Of a DNA stretch of 64,000 nt, positions 45,571 through 58,600 are shown one piece after another. The notes under the pieces were generated by a model, which was given only the letters and a program-made list of their open reading frames with translations, was not told where the DNA came from and did no database searches. A program made the translations under genes and the position numbers. How positions within the stretch are numbered: position 1 is the stretch's first letter; every line of letters starts with the position of its first letter. This DNA is from JAHRAW01 sp965249835 (GTDB lineage Bacteria > Pseudomonadota > Gammaproteobacteria > Arenicellales > Poriferihabitantaceae), in NCBI GenBank assembly GCA_965249835.1, contig CBDFMY010000001.1:470609-534608 (forward strand), given 5' to 3'.

Positions 45571-46625
45571 TTATTGTGCCATGAAGAGTCCGGCTACGCC
45601 GGACGGCATATTCCACTGGATTGCCCGGCCAATAATAATATGGGCCGGGCAATGACGGGTTGGGGGTAATGGTGAATCGGAAGGCGATGATTTCTTTTGA
45701 GATGCCAAAGTGAACGAGAATAAGGAGTCACGCGTAGCGTGACAGATATTTAACTGGATTCCCGCCTTCGGCGAGAATGACGGGCTGGGGGGACAATGGT
45801 AAGTCGGAAGGCAATGAGTCCTTTTGCGAAGACAATGGTAAATAATTGTCACGCAAAGCATGACACTAAAACGTGCTCTGGCGTAGCCGGATTTCTTATT
45901 CTCAATGTGCCATTGGCATCTCAACTCGCCTTTGTCCTCTCGGTTCACCATTGTCTCCCCAGTCCGTCATTGCCCGGCTTGTTCCGGGCAATCCAGTTAT
46001 TAAACTCAGCGGCGTTAGCCGCTATCCTTAATGGCGGCAAAGCCGCCGCCATTTGCGCGGCTTCGCCGCGTCTGGATTCCCGCCTGCCGGCGAGAATGAC
46101 AAGCAAGGAGAGTCCGGCTTTGCCGGACTATTAGTGATGTCACGCGAAGCGTGACTCGTTTTCCACTGGATTGCCCGGAGCAAGCCGGGCAATGACGGGT
46201 TGGGGGGTAATGGTGAATCGGGAGGTGTGACTTTCTTTGAGATGCCAAAGTAAACGAGAATGAGGAGTCACGCTGCGCGTGGCAATTATCTACTGGATTG
46301 CCCGGAACGAGCCGGGCAATGACGGGGTGGGGGGTAATGGTGAATCGGAAGGTGATGAGTCCTTTTGAGACGCCAAAAATAAATGAGAAAAAAAGCCCGG
46401 TGTGGCCGGGCTTTTAGTGTTGTCCGGCTTTGCCGGACTATTAGTGTCGTCACGCGTAGCGTGACTCCTTTGCGGCGTGGCCGCGATATAAGGAGTTCGG
46501 CTGCGCCGAACGGTTTAATAACTGGATTGCCCGGAACAAGCCGGGCAATGACGGGGTGCCCGGAACAAGCCGGGCAATGACGAGTTGAAGTGTCGTCACG
46601 CGTAGCGTGACTCATTTGCGGCGTG
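45571..46625. repeat. Dense array of palindromic repeats
   Basis: Roughly 1 kb composed of recurring pieces: GTCACGCGTAGCGTGAC (near 46450 and 46597), CCGGGCAATGACGGG next to its complement ATTGCCCGG (several times), CGGCTTTGCCGGAC and CCGGCTACGCCGGA hairpins, and GGTAATGGTGAATCGG. Short frames here are built from the repeats and change between copies; I see no gene. Confidence 0.8.
46388..46411 (-). terminator. Rho-independent terminator downstream of the giant adhesin
   Basis: On the minus strand GCCCGG, CCACA, CCGGGC is followed by seven U residues. It lies about 220 bases beyond the adhesin stop codon in the right orientation. Confidence 0.7.
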
Positions 46626-46631
46626 GTCGCC

Positions 46632-49600
46632 CTAAAACCTCAACTCGCCTTTCAGCAGAATGGCATCGTTATCCGCATCCGCGTCACGGTGTTCGCCTAC
46701 GAGATCCAGGTCGAGGCGGTTGCCGAGTTTCCATTGGATGCCTAGGCGGTAGCGGTTGCTGTCGTTGCTTAGGGTCATTGCGGTGTATGGCGTTAGCAGG
46801 CCGGGGGCGGTGCCGCTGCCGAGCCAGGGTGCCGTGCCAGCGGAGATGCCGAAACCGATCCGTGCGTCCAGTCGTGCGGAGTAATCGCGGGTGGCATCTG
46901 CGGCGGTGTCAGCGGCATTGCCGTTGGCATCGCGTAACCCATCTTCCCACAGGTGCTGGATGTCGCCGGCGTCATCGCCGTAACCGGGGCTGAGGGCGAA
47001 TGACCAGCCTTGACCGTCGGCGCCGGCGGTCTGTTTGATGGTGCCGCTGACTCCCCATTCATTGGCATCGCCATCGTGTCCGAGCAGCAGCACGCGGGCT
47101 TTGCCTTCCACGCTGAAGCCGCTGGCATTGACAAGGGATATGCCGAAGCCGAGTTCGGCGCCGCTGCCGGTGGCGCCATCGCCGCCGTCATGGCGTATGC
47201 CCAATTCGACGCTTCGTTCGGTGCGCGCGCCGTTGACCAGTGCGATGCTGTTGGTGGCTTCCAAACTCACGCGCGCGCGGTTGACATCCACTTGCCGTCC
47301 ACTAAAATCGCTATTGCTATTGCTCTCTTCCACTTCCAGCGTGCTTTGCGTGACTTCGCCTTTCAATCGCAGGGTGTTGGCGCCGCGTTGCAACACGATG
47401 CCGTTACCGCCAATGGCAAAGGTATTCATGGACAGGTCGTTGCTGCCGTTGTCCGAATCCAGTTCGCCTTTGCCGTAGCCGGCGGTCATCCACACTTCGC
47501 CGCGCGCATTGCTCCAGCCGAGGTAGGGATTGATGCTGGTCATGCTGATGTCGTAAGCGCCGTTGTTGTCGGTTTCCAGTTCGCCTTCGTTCCGCGACAG
47601 CGCCACGCCGCCGATGGCTTCGGCGGTGATGCGCGTGTCCAGACCGAGATGTATGCTGAACATGTCGCCGTCCCAATCCAGTGCCAGATCTTCATCCTCG
47701 CCGCCGAAGTTGCGGTAGTCGCCGGAGCCCCAGAAGGTTATGCCCCCTGTGCCGGTGCCATCGCCATCGGTGGCGTTCAACGGCAGCGCAAACGCCGAGT
47801 TGCCGAGCAGGGTTTTCATATCCAGCGTGCCCTCCTCCATTGACGACGCGTGGGTGTTCATCAGGCTTGCCAGGGTGGAGGACATGGTTTGGTCGTTATC
47901 GCTATTTCCATCAAGCGACATCTGTTGCCCGGCGAAGTTGAAACTGCTTGCGCTATTTTGTTGCGTGCGTGCGCGTTCCACCCGCCCGGCGATGGCGCTG
48001 ATGTTCTGGTCGGCTATTGCGCGCGCGACTTCCGACAAAATCACTTCGGCGACTTCCTTCGACAACGCGGCCTCCACGGCGGCGGTCGCCGCGCTGGCGG
48101 CGGTTTTCATGAGGCCTCCGTCCATATAGGTGATCATGACTTGAATGGTCTTGCCTTCATCATCGGCATCCGGCGTGTAGGTGCTTTGGTCAGCGCCGCT
48201 GATGGTGGTGTAGGTACCGCCGGACGTTGCGCTTTGCCATTCATACACTGCATCGGTAGCCGCGCCATCCTCGTCGGTTACGCTAGCAGTCAGGGTCTCG
48301 CCGACCTGAGCGGTGCCGGTGATGGTTACCGTGACGGCATCTTCCGCATCAGTAACCGTTACCGTTACCGCCAGCGCATCGCTTTCCTCGCCCTCGCTGT
48401 CGGTGGCGGTTATGGTGATTTCATAAACGTTGTCGGTGTCGGCATCGGTCGGCACTTCAAAGTTCGGCGGTGTGTTGAAGGTCAAGACACCAGCGTCAGT
48501 GATGGAGAAGGCAGTTGCATCGGTTCCGCCGAGGGCGTAACTAACAATCGTCCTGCTACCAGTTGGGGTCGCGGTGAAGGGGCGCACTTCTCCCTCGCCA
48601 TTCTCGGCAAATGCTATCGGTGTTGCTGGTGCAACCACAGTCGGTGCGGTATCGGACACCACGGGGTTGGTCGGCGCGCTGGTGGCAGTTTTGCCGCTAC
48701 CCTCGCCATCGGTGTAAGTGGCGATGACTTGAATGGTCTTGCCGACATCATCAACTGCCGGCGTGTAGGTCATGTCGTTGCCAATGTTGGCGATGGTGCT
48801 GCCGTCCACGCTTTGCCATTGATAGGTGATGCCGGTAACCGCGCCATCCGGGTCGGTTACCGTGCCGGCGGTCAATTCCACGCCAACCTGAGCGGTGCCG
48901 CTGATGGCACTGATGCTTCCGTCTTCATCCACATTGGTAACCGTCACCGTTACCGTCAGCGGTTCGCTTGGCAGGTTGCTTGGGACACCATCGGTTTCGG
49001 TGGCGGTAATGGTGATCGAGTAGGTCGCGCGGTCTTCAAAGTCCGGCGAGGCGTTGAAAGTCAATACGCCATCCGCATCAATCGCAAAGAAACTCGCATC
49101 CGCGCCAGTGACTGACCAGGTGAAGGCGTTGCTCTCGGCATCGGTCGCGGTGTAGGTCTCCACTGCTGCGTCGGCGTTCTCGGCATAATTCGGTGCTGCA
49201 TTGCCACTGACTACCGGCGCGGTGTTAGCCGCTGCCGCCGTCGCCGTGCCGTTCACGCTCGCCGCGCTCTCGGGGCCTGGGTTCGGGGTGGTCGCGGTGT
49301 CCATCACGCTGTCCGCGGCAAGGATCAGGCTGAAGGTTGCCGCGGTCGGGGTGAAGTTGATGGTGTAGGCGGCACCGCTACCGCTCACGCTATTCACCGT
49401 GACAAAGGTGGAAGTGGAGAAAGCATCCACCACCAAACCGGTTACCGCCTCGTTGAAGGTGATGCCGTGATCCTGCGGCGTGCCAATCACACCTGCGGTA
49501 ATGGTGCCGAGGGTCACCGTCGGCGCGAAGGTGTCAGGTACATCCGTTACTGTGTATGTTCTAGTTACCGAGGTAGCCGCATTGCCTGATGCATCTACAG

Positions 49601-52600
49601 AATCATAAGTGATTATGTAATCGTCTAGTGTGCCAACATCAACAGTTCCCGTTGTAGTCACTGCAGAACCGTCATCAGTTGTGACTCCATCAAGTAAGTT
49701 AGGTGGTGCTGAATCAATTTGTAGTGTAACGGTAGAAGGAACAACTGTGATGACTGGCACTGTGGTGTCAAGGGTAATGACTAATTCTGATGACGCACCA
49801 GATTCATTACCTGCTACATCCGTAGCCGTTGCGGTGAAGGTGTTGTCACCTTCAGATAGTGCAACTGCTGCAAATGAGAAATTCCCTGAGCCATCAGCAG
49901 TTGTTGTACCCGCTGAGGTTGCTCCATTGAATAGTGCTACAGTCGCTGCGGCTTCAGCCGTGCCCTCAATCGTGATTGGTGATGAACCAACAGTTGCCGA
50001 TGCTGTGGTAATTGCAGGAACTGCCGGTGCTGTGGTGTCCTCTACAGTAATTACAATTGATTGTTGGTCTGGTGTGTTACCTGCCGCATCATCCGGCGCA
50101 TTATAGGTTACGGCGTAAACTCCTATAACACTGGTGTCAGGTGTATCGCCTGTAATTGCTACTGCTCCAGAGTAAGCCGGGTCATTATCAGTTACCGTAG
50201 CGCCAAGTTCAGTGTAAGTGTTGGTTGCAGTTAACTCTATTGTTTCACTGGCTCCTGCTACTGCGATAACTGGTGGGGTAGTATCTGTAACGGTAACTGT
50301 TCTGGTTACTGTTACTGCAGAATTTCCAGTCGCATCATCCACATCAAAGGTAACATCATAGGCTCCAACCGCACTGGTATTAACCGTATCGCCACCAACA
50401 ACTACACCACTTGTGATATCTCCATCAGCATCATCAGTGGCAGTAAAGGTAAATGGCGTGTATTCCGCTCCAAGTTCAACAGAGAATGAATCTTCAACAA
50501 CTGCGATTACTGGTAGGGTAACATCATCAGCCGTAGTAGTTGTAGTTACAGGCAGATCAGCAGAGTTGTCACTTGCCCCAACAGCGTTAGTTGATGTGGC
50601 GTGATATGTATACGCTGTTCCGGCAGTCAATCCAGTATCAGTGTAGGTTGTTTCAGTGGTAGTAGTGGTCACGGAAACGCCATTTCTAAACAACTCGTAT
50701 CCTGTGGCGCCATCCACTGCAGTCCATGTAATCACAATGCTGGTCGGAGTGACTGCTCCTTGTACAAGTGCAGGTGCGGCAGGTGCTTCAATTGGTGTAG
50801 TCAAGGTAGTGGCAGCAACCTCGTTGGAATTAGCAGTTGTTCTGCTCCCCACTGTCGCGGTAATGACATACCTATACTCGGTTGCAGCAGCCAAGCCAGT
50901 ATCAGTGGCAGTCAATGCAGTGGTTGTTGGCACTGTTACATCATCTTCGCCCGCAACAATTCTGGTCAGGGTGTAACTATCGGCATTATCCACTGCACCC
51001 CATGAGAGCGTTATGCTTGTATCAGTAATTGTTCCTGCGACAAGTACAGGTGGGGTAGTTACAACCAACACAGCGGATGGGTTACTTTGCTCGGAAGCAT
51101 CGTTAAGTGCTATGACGTGATAAGTGTAAGTTGTTCCAGGAGTCACGTCCGTATCAGTGTATGCTGGTAAATCACCACCCAGAGTAGCGTGAAAAACCCT
51201 TGCTATGCAGCCGGTTTTATCAGACCTAACCAAGCAATAGGCCAAGGTGCCATCCACTGCAGTCCATGTAATCACAACACTTGTCGAAGTGACTGCTCCG
51301 AGAATGAGTGTGGGTGCGGCGGGTGCAGTTGAGACAGCATCAGTCCTTTCAGCAACCTCGTTGGAATTAGCACTTGTTCGGCCCCCAACTGTCGCGGTAA
51401 TGACATACCTATACTCGGCTGCAGCAGCCAAGCCAGTATCAGTGGCAGTCAATGCAGTGGTTGTTGCCACTTCAACATCATCTTCGCCTGCAACAATTCT
51501 GGTCAGGGTGTAACTGTCGGCATTAGTCACTGCAGTCCATTCAAGCACTATAGTTGATGTAGTAGTTGTTCCTGCGGTAAGTACCGGTGCGTCGGGTGCA
51601 GTTGGGGCAGGTCCAGTCGTTACAGGTAGCGCTGCAACTTCGTTCATGCCAAATATAATCCTAACCTCGCCAGTATAATCATAGCCAACTTCTTCTGTGT
51701 GAACGAATGGGACGGCTGCATCATTAATGCGAAAGTCAGTGGAAACACGGCCATCAAATTCAATTTTAAAATCACCGGTGTGTGACGACGTGAAGGTTAT
51801 AACTACTTTATCTCCGTCAGTCGCATGGGGTTCATCGTTGAGAGTGTACGCGGCAGGTGAAGTTGGGGCAGCACCAGTCTTTGCAGCAAACTCGGCGGAA
51901 GGAGAACTTGTCCCGGCAGAATTTGTTGCGGTAATGACATACCCATACGTTGTCTCAGGAGTCAGGCCAGTATCAGTGGCAGTCAGTCCGGTTATTGGCA
52001 CGTCAACATTACCGCCTGCAACAATTCTGGTCAGGGTGTAACTGTCGGCATTATCCACTGCACCCCATGAGAGCACTATACTTGTATGAGCAACACCTTC
52101 GAGTTCAAGTGTGGGAGTAGCCGGTGCAGTTGGCGCAGCATTAGTCCTTGCCTCAACCTCGTTAGAATCTGCACTTGTCCCAACAGAATTTGTTGCGGTA
52201 ACGACATACTTGTACGGTGTCTCAGGAGTCAGGCCAGCATCAGTGGCAGTCAATACATTGCCTGTTGCCACTTCAATATCATTAATGCCATCAACAATTC
52301 GGGTCAGGGTATAACTGTCGGCATTATCCACTGCACCCCATGAGAGCGTTATCGTTGTCGGAGTAACTTCTCCGAGAACAAGTGTGGGAGTAGCCGGTGC
52401 AGCGGTCGGCGTGGCACCGGCTTCGTTTGACGCTTCGCTCTCGCCCACCGAGTTCACCGCGCGCACTTGGAAGAAGTATGCGGTGTCGTTGGTCAAGCCG
52501 GTCACGGTGTATTGGGTCAGGGTGGCACTGCTTGGAATTGCTGTCCAATCGACGACGGCGGCGGAGCCGGTGGTGTCATAGTCGCCCGTGGCGTCGCTTT

Positions 52601-55600
52601 GGCGATACTCATAGCCGGTGATTGCCGCGCCGCCGGTTGCGCTCGGTGCCGTCCAGGTCAGCGTGACCGTGGTATCGCCCGCATCCGCCGTCAAACCGGT
52701 CGGCGCGGCGGGTGCTGTTGTTGTGTCAGCGGCGGTCGTTCCCGTGTTGGTCACATAAGCGCCTGCCACTTCTTCGGTGGCGCCGCTGCCGGCTTTGGCG
52801 CGCACGCGCACAGTGTAGCCGGTGTCTGCCGTCAAGCCGGTGATGGCGGCGGTCTCGGCAGTCACCGCGACATTCGCAGCCGTGTAGGTGCTGTCGTCCG
52901 CGCTGGTCACTTTATATTCCACATCAAAGCCGGTGGTCGGGTCTTTGTCGGTGTCGGATCCTTGCGTCCAGGACACCGCGAAGGCGCTCTGGGCGGGCGA
53001 GCCCACGTTGACGGTGACGCTGGCAATGGCGCGCGGTTGCGCCACATTGGGGATGACGATGTCCACCGAGTCGGTAACGGGCGAGTTGCCGCCGCCGGAC
53101 CGGGTCACGCTCAACTCAAAAGTCAAGGTGGTGTCGGCGGTTACATAAGGCGCGGTGAAACTCGCATCCGCCATGGCCGGGTTGATGATGGTCAGCGGGG
53201 TGGACGGCAGTGAGCCATTGATCAGGGTGTGCGTCCATAAAATGACCGGGTCGGTGCCAGAATTGGTGATGGTGCCCTCCAGATTCACAGCCATGTTTTC
53301 CAGCACGCCAGGTTGATCCGCGCCGGCACTCACCGTCAGGGCGGTATCCACGGTGGCGGTCGGCGTGGCGGCGACTTCGCTTGACGCTTCGCCCCCGCCC
53401 ACCGAGTTCACCGCGCGCACTTGGAAGAAGTATGCGGTGTCGTTGGTCAAGCCGGTCACGGTGTATTCGCTCGCGGTGGCGCTGTTTGGAATTGCTGTCC
53501 AATCGACGACGGCGGCGGAGCCGGTGGTGTCATAGTCGCCCGTGGCGTCGCTTTGGCGATACTCATAGCCGGTGATGTCCGCGCCGCCGGTTGCGCTCGG
53601 TGCCGTCCATGCCAGCGTGACCGTGGTATCGCCCGCATCCGCCGTCAAACCGGTCGGCGCGGCGGATACGGTAGGCGGCGTGACCGTCACGGTATCGGTT
53701 GCCGCGCTGGTGGCAGTTTTGTTGCTACCCTCTCCATCGGTGTAAGTGGCAACGACTCGAATGGTCCTGCCGACATCATCGGCATCCGGCGTGTAGGTTG
53801 AAGTGGTGCCCGCGCCGCTGATGGGGGTGTAGGCGCCGTCTCCGCCTGCGCTTTGCCAGGTATAACCATCACTGATGACCCTAACCGCGTCATCCGGGTC
53901 GGTTACCATGCCGGCGGTCAATTCCACGCCAACCTGGGCGGTGCCGGTGATGGCACTGATGCTTCCCTCTTCCTCCACATTGGTAACCGTTACCGTTATC
54001 GCCAATTCGCCTGTCAGGTTGTTTGGGGCACCATCGGTTTCGGTGGCGGTAATGGTGATCGAGTAGGTGGTGCCGCGCGCGTCTTCAAAGTCCGGCGAAG
54101 TGTTGAAAGTCAATGCGCCATCCGCATCAATCGCAAAGAAACTCGCATCCGCGCCAGTGACTGACCAGGTGAAGGCGTTGCTCTCGGCATCGGTCGCGGT
54201 GTAGGTCTCCACTGCTGCGTCGGCGTTCTCGGCATAATTCGGTGTTGCATTGCCACTGACTACCGGTGCGGTGTTGGTCGCTGCCACCGTCGCAGTGCCG
54301 GTCGCGCTCGCCGGGTTCGCGGGGCCTGAGTTCGGGCTGGCGGCGGTGTCCATCACGCTGTCGGCGGCAAGGATCAGGTCGAAGGCTATCCCGTTCGGGG
54401 TGATGCTGATGGTGTAGGTGGTGCTGGGGCCGCTGGCCGGGGTCACGCTATTCACCGTAACATCATCGGAAGCGCCGAAATCACCCACTTCCAAACCGGT
54501 TACATCCTCGGAGAAGGTGATGTCGTAATCCTGCGCCGTGCCAATCACACCTTCGGCAATGCTACCGAGGGTCACGGTCGGTGCGGTGGTGTCAGGTCCT
54601 ACTGTTACCGTCTCAGTGATTGTTGCGACTTGTCCATTGCTGTCAGTTACCGTGTAAGTTACGGCATAGTCTCCAGGAGCGTTGACATTGACTGTTTGAC
54701 CGCCAACTACACTGGACGCAATTCCCGAGATGTCAGATTCATTGGCAATTACACCTGGGGTGTATGTTCCGCCAAAGGCTACGGTAGTTGCATAGTCATC
54801 CGTGTTGCCATCAACATCAAAGGTTGGCGCTGTGGTGTCAGATACAGTAATTACAATTGATTGTTCATCAGGTGTGTTACCTGCCGCATCAGCCGGTGCA
54901 TTATATAATACGGTGTAAACTCCTATAACACTGGTGTCAGGTGTATCGCCTGTAATTGCTACTGCTCCAGAGTAAGCCGGGTCATTATCAGTTACCGTAG
55001 CGCCAGGTATAGTGTAGGTGTTGGTTGCAGTTAACTCAATTGTTTCACTAGATCCTGCTACTGCGATAACTGGTGGGGTAGTATCTGTAACGGTAACTGT
55101 TCTGGTTACTGTTACTGCAGAATTTCCAGTCGCATCATCCACATCAAAGGTAACATCATAGGCTCCAACCGCACTGGTATCAACCGTATCTCCGCCAACA
55201 ACTACCCCACTTGTGACATCTCCATCAGTATCATCAGTGGCAGAATAGGTAAATGGCGTGTATTCCGCTCCAAGTTCAACAGAGAATGAATCTTCAACAA
55301 CTGCGATTACTGGCGGGGTAACATCATCAGCCGTAGTAGTTGTAGTTACAGGCAGATCAGCAGAGTCTTCACTTGCCCCGGCAGCGTTAGTTGCTGTGGC
55401 ATGATATGTATACTCTGTTTCAGGAGTCAATCCAGTATCAGGGTAGGATGTTTCAGTGGTAGTAGTTGTTATGGAAACGCCATCTCTAAACAACTCGTAT
55501 CCTGTGGCGCCATCCACTGCAGTCCATCTAATCACTACGCTTGTATCAGTAGTTGTGCCCGCGACAAGTACAGGTGCGGCGGGTACCGCGGGTGCGTCCG

Positions 55601-58600
55601 CGGCACGCACGGGGGTGGTCTTGTCGCTCCTGGCATTTTGGGTGCGGCCTTCCTCGGCATAGGTGACCTCGACTCTAATGGTCTTGCCGCTATCGGCTGG
55701 CTTCAGCATGTAGGTATCGGATGGGCCACTGGCGATGTTGGTGGCGGTACTGCCTAATTCCGTTGGCGCGCTTTCCCAACGATAATTGGTGCCGGTAACA
55801 TCGCCATCCATGTTGTCCTGGGTGACGAAATCCGGGTCGGTCGCGCTGGCGGTCAGGGTCTGCCCGACCTGAACGGTGCCGTCGATGGTTGCCGTGCCCT
55901 CCTCTGCCACATTGGTAACCGTTACCGCTACTGCCAATTCGCTTGCCCCACTATCGCCATCGGTGGCGATAATAATGATGTCATAAACACGGTTGCCACC
56001 GTCATCGGTCGGCACTTCATAGTTCGGCAGCGGTGCGTTGAAGGTCAATACGCCGCTTGTGGGATCAATCGTGAAGAAACTCGAATCCGTGCCACCGACT
56101 GACCAGGTGATGTCGGTATCCGCGGCATCGGCATCGGTCGCGGCGTAGGTATGCACCGCCGCAACATTCTCGTCAACCGTTATCGCATCATCGCCATTGG
56201 TTCTGGTAATCACCGGCGCGGTGTTGGTCACGGTCGGGGCGGTCACGGTGATGGTTACCGTGTCGGTGTCGCTTGCCGGGGGCGTGCCATCATCGGTGAC
56301 GGTCAGTTCAAAGGTATAAGCCCCAGCCGTGGCCGGCGCGATGAAGGTCGCGGTCGGGGTGGCGGTATCCGCATTAGTCACGGCGATTACCGCTGTCGGC
56401 GCAGGCGCGCTGTCATCGGTCAAGGTATGCACCCAGGCGTAAGTCAGCATATTGTCATTGGAATCGCTGGTAGCAGAGCCGTCCAGGGTCACTTCGGCGC
56501 CGGCAACTGCATCAGCATCGGCTCCGGCATTGGCAGACGGCGCATAGTTTGCCGTGCCATTTGCACGCGCTATGGCGGCCGGACCGGGATTGCCTGCCCG
56601 GTCGGTGACTGTGCCCGCGAAGAGGATCAGGGTGTAGGACTCATCGGTCGGGGTGAGGGCGAGGGTGTAAGCATTGCCGTCACCGCTCACCACCACATCG
56701 ACACCATCGTCGGCGCTGAAATCACTCGCTGCCAAACCGGTCACCTCCTCGGAGAAGGTGATGGCGTGATCCTCCGCCGTGCCAACCACACCTGCGGCAA
56801 TGGGGCCGAGGGTCACGGTCGGCGCGGTTACATCCATTGTAATCGCACTGGTGGCCTGGTCCGGGTTAAGGATATTGGTGTCATCACCGGCGGCTGCCAT
56901 TGCGCCAATGTCATACATCACCGCGCCGTCGGCAACATCATCCGCGACCACCTCGTAGGTTGCGGTGTAATCATTGCCCGCGCCTTTTGCCACCGTGGCA
57001 TCCTGCCCGGCGATGGTCACGGTAACGGCTGGGGTGGCTGCCAATGCCTGATTGAGCGCGAAAGCCAGGGTCAGGGTGTCGCCGCCTCTGGCGTAACTAC
57101 TATCGACCGAGTTATCGCTGGTGAGCGCGGGCACCCCGCTAAAGGCAAGGGTTACGCTCGTGGTCGGTTCGCCAACGGTGACGGTGCGGGTCAGCGGGTC
57201 AGCGGCATTGCCGGCTTTGTCGGTCACGGTGTAGGTGATGAGGTAGGTGCCGGCGGTGTTGGTGTCCACTGCGTCCACCGCTATGCCGTCACGGGTAAAG
57301 GTCGTCGGATGAACAGTGTCGCTAGTCGACCCTGGTTGACTGCCCTCTATGGTAAAGCCCCGGTCGTCGTAAGTTTCGCCGTGGGCAACGTCAATGACAG
57401 CATTTCCCACCAGTATCAGATTCGGCGCGAAGTTATCAATGGTCCCTATGACCAGAGGATCGTCGGTATTAGGATCAAACGCAGCCTCGTTGCCAGCGGC
57501 ATCTTGGGCGCCGGTAATCGTTAGTCTTATGGGGAGTGCGCCCGCTTTAGTCCTACCCACCGTAAAGGTCACCGTATATTCGTTGTCGGAGTTGGGGACG
57601 AGCACCAAATCCCCCTCAAACAGCCTACTATTGCTGGAGTGGAAGATTTCGGCGGCGTCCTCAAGAGATGCCTCCACCAGTGGTTCGGTTGACTGCAGGG
57701 TTACCGTGACCTCATCGCCATTATTCAGCAAGAGATTACCCCTAAATCTTACCCCGTCGGGGGCGACAACACTGAGCAGGGTAAGCACTGGCGGCGTGGT
57801 GTCCGCGGTCGCCGTGCCGGTTGCGGTCGCCGGGCTGGCGGGACCATCATTCGGGCTGGCGGCGGTGTCCATCACGCTATTGGCGGCAAGGGTCAGGGTG
57901 AAGGCTGTCGCTCGCGGGGTGATGCTGATGGTGTAGGTGGTGCTGGGGCCGCTGGCCGGGGTCACACTATTCACCACGAGGTCGCCGGACGCCACAATGT
58001 TGGTGGAAACGGAGAAATCATCCACTTCCAAACCGGTTACTTCCTCGGAGAAGGTGATGTCGTGCGTCTGTTCGGCGCCAATCACACCGACGTCGGTGAT
58101 GTTGACAAAGGTTGCCACGGTCGGCGGCGTGGTGTCCGGTGCCGCCGTAACCACTGCGGTCGATGCGCTGGTGGCGGTGTCGGCGTTGCCGCCAAAATCA
58201 TCGGTATAAGAGACCACCACGCGCAGGGTGTTGCCTTCATCAGCAACCACCACATCGTAGGTTGAATTGGTTTCGCCTCCTATGTCGGTATTGTTTTCAC
58301 CCACCGCATCCCCGCGTTGCCATTGATGGCCGGTGATGGCAATCGTGCCCGCGCTATCCTCATCGGTTACCACGGTGCCGGCAGTCAGGGTCTGCCCGAC
58401 CTGCGCGGTGCCGCTGATGGCACTGACGCTGCCGGCATCTTCCGCATTGGCAACCGTCACCGTTACCGCAATCTCGTCGCTGGTCTCGCCCTCGCTGTCG
58501 GTGGCGGTGACGGTGATTTCATAATTGTTGCCGGTGTCGTCATCGGTCGGCGCCTCAAAGTTCGGCGGGGTCTTGAAGGTCAAGACGCCGGCGTTAGTGA

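Noticed and set aside
56151..57524. Long plus-strand frame of 457 codons inside the adhesin gene
   Set aside because: Antisense to a clearly coding frame; its Gly/Arg/His-rich translation is what repetitive GC-rich adhesin codons give on the opposite strand.
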